The notes under the pieces are model-generated. The model was not told where the DNA came from, made no database searches, and worked only from the letters and a program-made list of their open reading frames with translations. A program made the position numbers and the translations under genes. A DNA stretch of 64,000 nt from JAVVEG01 sp041689205 (GTDB taxonomy: Bacteria; Pseudomonadota; Gammaproteobacteria; Pseudomonadales; Pseudohongiellaceae): positions 1 to 64,000 of the forward strand of contig JBDNGQ010000176.1 in the NCBI GenBank assembly GCA_041689205.1. Reading direction: 5' to 3'. Below, piece after piece: positions 58,484 to 64,000 of the stretch. Numbering within the stretch: position 1 is the first letter of the stretch; each line of letters opens with the position of its first letter.

Positions 58484-60373
58484 ATGATATCGCTTAACAA
58501 CGCCCGCCTTATGCGCGGCGACCTGGTGCTGCTTGAGCAGGCCAGTCTTGCCATCCACGATGGACAGAAAATAGGTATCATCGGTCGTAATGGCAGTGGT
58601 AAAACCAGTCTGTTTAGTTGCCTGCTTGGCCAGCTTGCATTGGATCAGGGCCAGCTGAGCATGCCTGAAGGGCTGCGTGTCGCCTGCATGTTACAGGAAA
58701 CCGCGGCACTGCCCTGCTCTGCGCTGGACTATGTGATGGATGGCGACAAGGTGTTCCGCGCCATAGAAGCGAAGCTGACCGCTGCTGAAGCAACAGGTAA
58801 CGGCAGCGATATTGCACATTGGCACAGTGAGCTGGATAGAATCGGCGCTTATGATATTCAGACCCGCGCCCGGCAGATGCTGGCAGGACTTGGCTTCAGC
58901 AGTGATGAGTTTGAGCGCCCGGTAGCGACATTTTCCGGTGGCTGGCGCATTCGTCTGAATCTGGCGGCTGCATTGATGGCCCCGTCTGACCTGTTGCTAC
59001 TCGACGAACCCACCAACCACCTCGATCTGGAAGCCACGCTGTGGCTGGAGCAGTGGCTGATTCGCTATCAGGGCACCCTGCTTATCATTTCGCACGATCG
59101 CAGCTTCCTGGACAAAGTTATCGATTATGTCGTCAGCTATGAACAGCAACAGCTGGCTTTATATCGAGGCAACTACAGTTCTTACGAATCTCAACGTGCG
59201 GCACGCCTTGCCCAGGAACAGGCAATGTATGAAAAGCAGCAGCGTCGCAAAGAGGAAATCGAAAACTTTGTGCGCCGTTTCCGAGCGCAGGCGACCAAAG
59301 CCAAACAGGCCCAGAGCCGCTTGAAAGAGCTGGATCGCATGCAGGAAATTGCGCCCGCTCATATTGATTCCCCGTTCCATTTCATATTTCCTGAACCCGA
59401 GCAGGGCCCCGACGAATTGCTTGCACTGATTCATGGCAGCATTGGTTTTTCGGAGCCGCTGGTGACTAAAGTAAAGATGACAGTCCGGTCAAATACCCGC
59501 ATCGGCTTGCTTGGATTCAACGGCAGTGGCAAGTCAACCTTGCTGAAGACACTGTCCGGAAAAATGCCACTGCTGGGCGGCGAGATGCGGCAATCAAAAC
59601 ATCTTAAAATTGGCTACTTTGCCCAGCATCAGGTTGATGTGCTGGATAAGAATTCCGGCCCGATGGCGCTGGTGCAGAAACTCGATCCGCAGGCGCGCGA
59701 ACAAAGTGTACGCGACTTTCTGGGTGGTTTTGATTTCCGTGGCGATCGTATCACCGACACCATTGCAAATTTCTCCGGTGGCGAGAAGGCGCGGTTGGCG
59801 CTGGCATTGATAGTCTGGCAAAAACCTAATCTGTTATTGCTGGACGAACCTACCAACCATCTTGACCTGGAAATGCGCCACGCGCTGACCGAAGCCCTGC
59901 AAAGCTATTCGGGAGCGCTGCTGATCGTTTCACACGATCGCCATCTGCTCAGCAATACGGTTGATGAGTTTTATTCAATTCATCAGGGCCGCTTTACCGA
60001 GTTTGAAGGTGACCTGAATGATTATGAAAAATGGTTGCAGGAACACAGTCGTCAGGAGGCTGCGCCAGCCACAGCAAACGCAGATAATAAACCGGACCGT
60101 AAGGAACTGCGTCAGCTGGCTGCAGTCCAGCGGCAGCAGTCCGCCCCGCTGCGCAATGAAATAAAGAAACTGGAAAAACAGCTGGAGCAGGTCTCACAAC
60201 AACTGCAAGCACTGGAAGAAAAACTGGCCGTGCCGGAGATTTACGAAGACAGTAAGCGCAGTAAGCTCGCTGAGCTTTTGCAGGAACAGATTCGCCTCAA
60301 AAAACAACTGGGATCGCTTGAAGAGGACTGGCTGCAGAAAAGCGAGACACTGGAATCCCTGGAAACCGCATGA
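58484..60373 (+). CDS. yheS: ABC-F ATPase, YheS-like
   Basis: Cytoplasmic translation-factor ATPase with two ABC domains and no membrane segments. It has 629 residues. First Walker A GRNGSGKTS near 34-42, signature FSGGWRIRLNLA near 150, and Walker B LLLLDEPTNHLDLEA near 170. The P-site tRNA interaction motif linker (about 235-300) is rich in Arg/Lys/Gln. Second Walker A GFNGSGKST near 344, signature FSGGEKARLAL near 432 and LLLDEPTNHLDLEM near 454. A C-terminal coiled coil (about 530-625) follows. The length and the second-domain sequence are closest to E. coli YheS. It helps ribosomes through difficult or stalled sequences. Confidence 0.93.
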   Translation: MISLNNARLMRGDLVLLEQASLAIHDGQKIGIIGRNGSGKTSLFSCLLGQLALDQGQLSMPEGLRVACMLQETAALPCSALDYVMDGDKVFRAIEAKLTAAEATGNGSDIAHWHSELDRIGAYDIQTRARQMLAGLGFSSDEFERPVATFSGGWRIRLNLAAALMAPSDLLLLDEPTNHLDLEATLWLEQWLIRYQGTLLIISHDRSFLDKVIDYVVSYEQQQLALYRGNYSSYESQRAARLAQEQAMYEKQQRRKEEIENFVRRFRAQATKAKQAQSRLKELDRMQEIAPAHIDSPFHFIFPEPEQGPDELLALIHGSIGFSEPLVTKVKMTVRSNTRIGLLGFNGSGKSTLLKTLSGKMPLLGGEMRQSKHLKIGYFAQHQVDVLDKNSGPMALVQKLDPQAREQSVRDFLGGFDFRGDRITDTIANFSGGEKARLALALIVWQKPNLLLLDEPTNHLDLEMRHALTEALQSYSGALLIVSHDRHLLSNTVDEFYSIHQGRFTEFEGDLNDYEKWLQEHSRQEAAPATANADNKPDRKELRQLAAVQRQQSAPLRNEIKKLEKQLEQVSQQLQALEEKLAVPEIYEDSKRSKLAELLQEQIRLKKQLGSLEEDWLQKSETLESLETA

Positions 60374-60450
60374 TAGTGGCTGCATGCCGGTATCCATTCG
60401 GTTTTTAAACTTCTAAACAGCCGTTCCTTCGGCGCATTGACGCTCCTATG

Positions 60451-60906
60451 TCAAACATTCGCGGCCACAGCCTTCAAATCACCGAGGATTAGTGGGTATA
60501 GCTCTCGGACGATGTCGCGTTTTAGACAACGGTGTAGTTCTTTTAGGGTAAGTCCTTCCTTCGTCCGACGTTCGACATATACACGGGTCCTTGGATCGCT
60601 TCGCGTGCGAACCATGGCCAGGGTCCACAGTGCATTGTTTGCCGCCCTGCTACCGCCGCGATTCAGGCGGTGTCTGATCGTCTTTCCTGACGACGCTGGC
60701 AATGGGTTAACACCACACAATGCAACCAGGGCGGCCTCGCTTTTTAGCCGCTCTGGAAAACAATATGCACCTAAGTCGTAGCTAAAACTAATTGGATACG
60801 GGCTGCCCGCGTCTGTCCATGCGGAGATGCTCGCCTCTACCTCGGCAGGAGATTCTAAGCCCTTGGCGATTCGTCCGTGGCTTTGCAGAACGAGTCGCTG
60901 CTGCAT
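60451..60906 (-). pseudogene. IS110-family transposase fragment (C-terminal part)
   Basis: The last 101 codons (60451-60756) match the C-terminal transposase_20 domain of IS110/IS116/IS902 elements: PERLKSEAALVALCGVNPLP, SSGKTIRHRLNRGGSRAANN and DPRTRVYVERRTKEG with the RCLKRDIVRE end. The sequence normally preceding it (the GVGP loop and the N-terminal DEDD catalytic domain) is missing. The reading frame instead continues into unrelated sequence up to the cysD end. So this is a decayed, immobile remnant, not a complete insertion sequence. No flanking repeats were found. It lies between yheS and cysD and marks an old rearrangement point. Confidence 0.82.
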
Positions 60907-61013
60907 CGCTACTGTTTTCAGGAAGTCAGCTAGCTCTTGCTCGTTTTTGCATTCACAGCCTTGCGCTGCACTTGGCCCAACGCAAACTCTCGCCCTTTTT
61001 AGGGATTGGTCAT

Positions 61014-61934
61014 CTAAAAATAGCCTTCACGCTTTTTCTTCTCCATCGACCCAACCTGATCCTTGTCTAAAGTACGACCCTGGCGCTCACTAGACTTATC
61101 CAACAGAATTTCTTGAATTATTTCAGGCACAGTCGTAGCGTGACTTAGGACAGCGCCAGTTTGTGGATAACAACCAAGAGTCCTAAATCGAATCTGACGT
61201 ATTTCAATCGAATCGCGCTCTTCAGCATTTAGATAGGGCAGCATGCGCTCATCGTCCAAGGCAAATATCTGAGCACTTTCACTACAGATCCAACTCCTTC
61301 GTGGCGCCGAGAAGTAAAGATCTACCAGATCGATCTTTTCCAGCATGATGTATTGCCACACATCCACTTCAGTCCAATTGGATAAAGGAAACACGCGCAC
61401 GCTCTCCCCGCTATCAATTTTAGTGTTGTAGATATTCCACAACTCGGGGCGCTGGTTTTTAGGGTCCCAGGAGTGATTTTTACCACGCACCGAGAACACT
61501 CGTTCTTTAGCGCGGGACTTCTCCTCGTCACGGCGAGCACCACCAAGTGCGGCATCGAAGCCATATTTTTCCAGCGCCTGCTTAAGCGCTATCGTTTTCA
61601 TGTGATCGTTGTATTTTACGGACCCGGACTCGACTGGATGTATGCCTGCTGCCAACGCATCGGTGTTGGTATGCACGAGCATGCGCAAAGCGTACTTCTG
61701 CGCTAGCGCATCGCGAAATCGCGCCATTTCGGCGAATTCCCAAGTCGTATCGACATGCAATAACGCCAATGGCACAGGTGCAGGATAGAGCGCCTTGCGT
61801 GCGAGATGCAGCATTACCGTCGAATCCTTCCCAATCGAGTAGAACATGCAAGGGTTCTGAAAACTGGCGACAACCTCACGGATAATGTGAATAGACTCCG
61901 CCTCCAGCTTACGTATATGAGTCATTTCAGACAT
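61014..61934 (-). CDS. cysD: Sulfate adenylyltransferase subunit 2 CysD
   Basis: Catalytic subunit of ATP sulfurylase, forming APS from sulfate and ATP in assimilatory sulfate reduction. It has 306 residues from ATG at 61934 with GAGGAGG six bases upstream. LEAESIHIIREVVASFQNP lies near 9-27, the PP-loop SIGKDSTVMLHLARKA near 32-47, ALGGARRDEEKSRAKER near 129-145, NWTEVDVWQYI near 186-196, and the C-terminal MEKKKREGYF. Its start overlaps the DabA-like stop by eight bases. The partner cysN, which normally follows, is not there: after the stop come only a four-codon frame and the IS110 remnant. Confidence 0.96.
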   Translation of the reverse strand: MSEMTHIRKLEAESIHIIREVVASFQNPCMFYSIGKDSTVMLHLARKALYPAPVPLALLHVDTTWEFAEMARFRDALAQKYALRMLVHTNTDALAAGIHPVESGSVKYNDHMKTIALKQALEKYGFDAALGGARRDEEKSRAKERVFSVRGKNHSWDPKNQRPELWNIYNTKIDSGESVRVFPLSNWTEVDVWQYIMLEKIDLVDLYFSAPRRSWICSESAQIFALDDERMLPYLNAEERDSIEIRQIRFRTLGCYPQTGAVLSHATTVPEIIQEILLDKSSERQGRTLDKDQVGSMEKKKREGYF

Positions 61935-64000
61935 GCGCGTCCTCCTCTGTAACAGGCGTCCACTGGCCAGCGTGATAGCGAGCCATGCTTCTTGCCTCCA
62001 GATCCCAGGCGAAGAGAAATAACCAGTCATTGTCGAGTAACTCTCGCACCGCTGGCTGAGCGTTGATGATATCGGCTATCGCTTGTATTGGCGCGGCGAT
62101 GTAGACACTTAGTCTTAGTGGTTGATGGCGCCAGTCGGAGCCATCATGCACAGATTGAATTGGCAACCCAATGCGTAAATCACCTCCGTTGCCTTCGAAC
62201 ACACCAATGTGTTCGCCCACGACGTTGTGCAGTAATTTATTGCCGCTGCCATATTTATCGGGATCGACGACGGATGCGTAGTACTGCAGATTAATCCAGT
62301 TGGTGACGATCATCGGCGCGGTAATGATCAGCTCCAACACCTTGAAGCCCGCATCACTCTGCCACGTGTAGTCATGAAGAAAACTACGTCCCTCCAGGTT
62401 GATTTGGCGAGTAAAAGCACGTGGCGCAACGATAAACGAGGCATTGTTTGCGAGCCCCCATTCCGGGCGCAGTTGTGCCCAATCATTGCTACGCTCTTGC
62501 ATCGCCGATGCAATCCTATTGGTTTTTTTGGCCTCGATACCAAGGCTTGGTGCACGAGCGTGTTGTGCAACGCTTTCGGCGCCTCTTAGCCACTGGCTGT
62601 AAGGAGCTTCGTCAGGCGAGTCGAAGCAGACAATTTCATCAAGGCTGGTATTGTGAAGCGCAGGGACAAAACGGGTGGTATTGGGAATCATGACCTGATG
62701 ACTCGCCAATATTTCTCGCAAGCTTGCGTCATTGAGCAATTGTGCGAGCACTCGCACGTTTACTTCGCCGCTTTGCCCACCGCACGCACCGCAGTCCAGG
62801 CTTGCGGCATGGGGATTATTGGCACTATGACTGGCGTGGCCCACAAGTAATACATGCTCGGGGAAATCCTTCTTCAAACCAAGCGCTTGCAGAATTGACA
62901 GGAGCAACTGCGCTTGGTCCTCTTTGCTGATCGCGACACCATTGCTGCGCAGCTCCCAAATGCTATTCTTCTCAATTGGGCTTATAGATTCGCGCGTGCG
63001 CAATTTGGAGAAACTGTACCGCAGCAAGTCGAAGGCTTTGAACACTCCACCGGCCTCTACCAAGCCGAAAGAGGCTGGCGCAATATTAGAGGCGTCCTGA
63101 TTGCCGACCTTACGTTGTATGCTCGCGTTTTGCTTTCGCTCTAAGGCGCTCACCGCCACCTTGGAAACACTCAGTACGGGACTCAGCAAGCCTGGCAACT
63201 GTGGCCTTGCCTCGCTAGTGAATGAGTTGCGATACTCGATAGGCAGCCCGAAGAAACCGGCGAAACCGGCAGTTTGAATGGCAGGGTCCTGCGCCTCTAA
63301 TGCACGACGCATTGGCTCAGAACGCACGTCTATGCAAAAGATTGCCAACACCTTTGGCGTTGCGGCAGGCGAAGGTTGCACCTTCAGTAACTGCTGTTGT
63401 AAAGGTTCTTGATAGGCGTACTCGAGTGCACGTTGCCACACCCATAGTAACTGCTGGTTCTGCAGAATTTCGTCAAAACGCGCAGCGCTTCTCTGGAATT
63501 GAGCGAGGAATTGACGCTTTATCAATTCGTAACTTGCGGCAGTCTTCACTTGCAGGTGTCGCCACAGCAATAGCTCCCAGCAGAGTCTTATCGCCAGCAG
63601 TTGTTCTATGAGATCGTTGTCATTGCCTACCAAGCGGTCTTGCCATGCCTGATACGCGAGCCATGAAGTCCAACCATTCACATCCAGCAGCAGAGAGGTG
63701 GCATAGTCTACGCAGGCCGCCTCGCTAAACTGCCCCGCGAACACTTCTTTGTGAAATGCCTCATAGACCCCAGAGATCGATTCCGGGAGGGAATGAATCT
63801 GCTGGTTGATCTCGCGAGCTCCCATTAGAATTCCGATGCCTTTGTCGAGGCCCACCACTTCCCGCCATGATTGAAAAAATGCGTGCCCTGCAGAGACGCC
63901 GCTAAGCATTCTTTCCGGATATTGGAAAAATGCCCCGCAGAACTGGCTTATCTGTTGTTCAACTTCGGCGCGCCATGCCATCTTATTGCGTTGTTCTACC
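61927..64000 (-). CDS. DabA-type (DUF2309) inorganic carbon/ion uptake protein, partial (N-terminus beyond window)
   Basis: Peripheral, carbonic-anhydrase-like subunit of DAB-type membrane complexes. At least 690 residues are visible. The frame is open to the window end with no stop, and DabA proteins have about 100 more residues upstream, so the ATG at 63981 is probably internal. Zinc-site motifs are IFCIDVRSEP (Cys and Asp) near 210-225 of the visible part and VGHASHSANNPHAASLDCGACGG near 385-410, where a His and a Cys 15 residues later fit the DabA ligand pattern. The partner DabB (NuoL-like membrane subunit) should lie upstream, outside the window. Overlap with cysD suggests one transcript linking carbon or proton transport with sulfate assimilation. 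Confidence 0.85.
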   Translation of the reverse strand, partial: VEQRNKMAWRAEVEQQISQFCGAFFQYPERMLSGVSAGHAFFQSWREVVGLDKGIGILMGAREINQQIHSLPESISGVYEAFHKEVFAGQFSEAACVDYATSLLLDVNGWTSWLAYQAWQDRLVGNDNDLIEQLLAIRLCWELLLWRHLQVKTAASYELIKRQFLAQFQRSAARFDEILQNQQLLWVWQRALEYAYQEPLQQQLLKVQPSPAATPKVLAIFCIDVRSEPMRRALEAQDPAIQTAGFAGFFGLPIEYRNSFTSEARPQLPGLLSPVLSVSKVAVSALERKQNASIQRKVGNQDASNIAPASFGLVEAGGVFKAFDLLRYSFSKLRTRESISPIEKNSIWELRSNGVAISKEDQAQLLLSILQALGLKKDFPEHVLLVGHASHSANNPHAASLDCGACGGQSGEVNVRVLAQLLNDASLREILASHQVMIPNTTRFVPALHNTSLDEIVCFDSPDEAPYSQWLRGAESVAQHARAPSLGIEAKKTNRIASAMQERSNDWAQLRPEWGLANNASFIVAPRAFTRQINLEGRSFLHDYTWQSDAGFKVLELIITAPMIVTNWINLQYYASVVDPDKYGSGNKLLHNVVGEHIGVFEGNGGDLRIGLPIQSVHDGSDWRHQPLRLSVYIAAPIQAIADIINAQPAVRELLDNDWLFLFAWDLEARSMARYHAGQWTPVTEEDAHV

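Noticed and set aside
60451..61013. A complete insertion sequence between yheS and cysD
   Set aside because: Only the C-terminal third of an IS110 transposase is recognisable; no catalytic domain and no element ends could be found.

Overview
This window is a chromosomal segment of a gammaproteobacterium. The gene orders are those of the Pseudomonas/Cellvibrio-like and marine oligotrophic lineages: glmM-folP-ftsH beside yhbY, greA-carB-carA-dapB, pilMNOPQ-aroK-aroB divergent from mrcA, priA-SPOR-hslVU-DUF971-ubiE-ubiJ, ubiB-hisI-hisE-tatABC-dtd, and glnA-glnL-glnG. The lineage is inferred from gene order and protein character only; no rRNA or tRNA gene was seen. Most of the window is housekeeping. 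Several genes look as if they start with TTG behind a good Shine-Dalgarno (folP, ftsH, carA, hslV, glnL).

Layout. 1-10.5 kb: cell-wall precursor, folate, membrane proteolysis, elongation factor, carbamoyl-phosphate synthase and lysine/DAP genes, mostly on the minus strand. The gap between ftsH and yhbY, where relatives usually carry rlmE, has no rlmE. It holds a possible promoter and a tiny Cys-rich ORF. Upstream of carA there is a promoter, a 37-codon leader ORF and an intrinsic terminator inside the leader ORF. The leader ORF stops on top of the carA start, which looks like attenuation. 10.7-16 kb: an ECF sigma factor with a DUF3379 membrane partner, an acyl-CoA dehydrogenase, comF and a plug-less outer-membrane barrel protein. 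16-27.6 kb: folK-hemE, aroB-aroK, the type IV pilus assembly operon pilMNOPQ, divergent PBP1a, and rpmE. 27.8-35.3 kb: chorismate mutase, priA, a SPOR protein, hslVU, DUF971, ubiE and ubiJ.

35.3-40.2 kb is an accessory block lying between ubiJ and ubiB, which are adjacent in many relatives. It contains a CIA30-domain protein, a secreted fasciclin protein, a divergent FAD oxidoreductase and a bufferin-type cluster. That cluster is a Cys-rich secreted precursor, a DUF692/MNIO modification enzyme with a 15-bp repeat tail, and a DUF2063 partner. The fasciclin and oxidoreductase genes are divergent and share a GATC-16 bp-CGTAT promoter pattern, suggesting control by one ECF sigma factor. The bufferin cluster probably makes a post-translationally modified, metal-binding periplasmic peptide.

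40.2-47 kb: ubiB, histidine biosynthesis, Tat translocase, D-Tyr-tRNA deacylase and typA. 47-48 kb: three small stress-type membrane or lipoprotein genes. 48.2-52.8 kb: the nitrogen-control locus glnA-glnL-glnG, with a recognisable sigma-54 promoter and NtrC-type sites. 52.8-58.3 kb: a gliding-type (GldA/F/G-like) ABC system and a convergent OmpR-type two-component system. 58.5-60.4 kb: an ABC-F ATPase (YheS-like). 60.4-64 kb: an IS110 transposase fragment, then cysD and a DabA-type (DUF2309) gene that runs off the window. The two genes overlap, and cysN, the usual partner of cysD, is missing at this junction.
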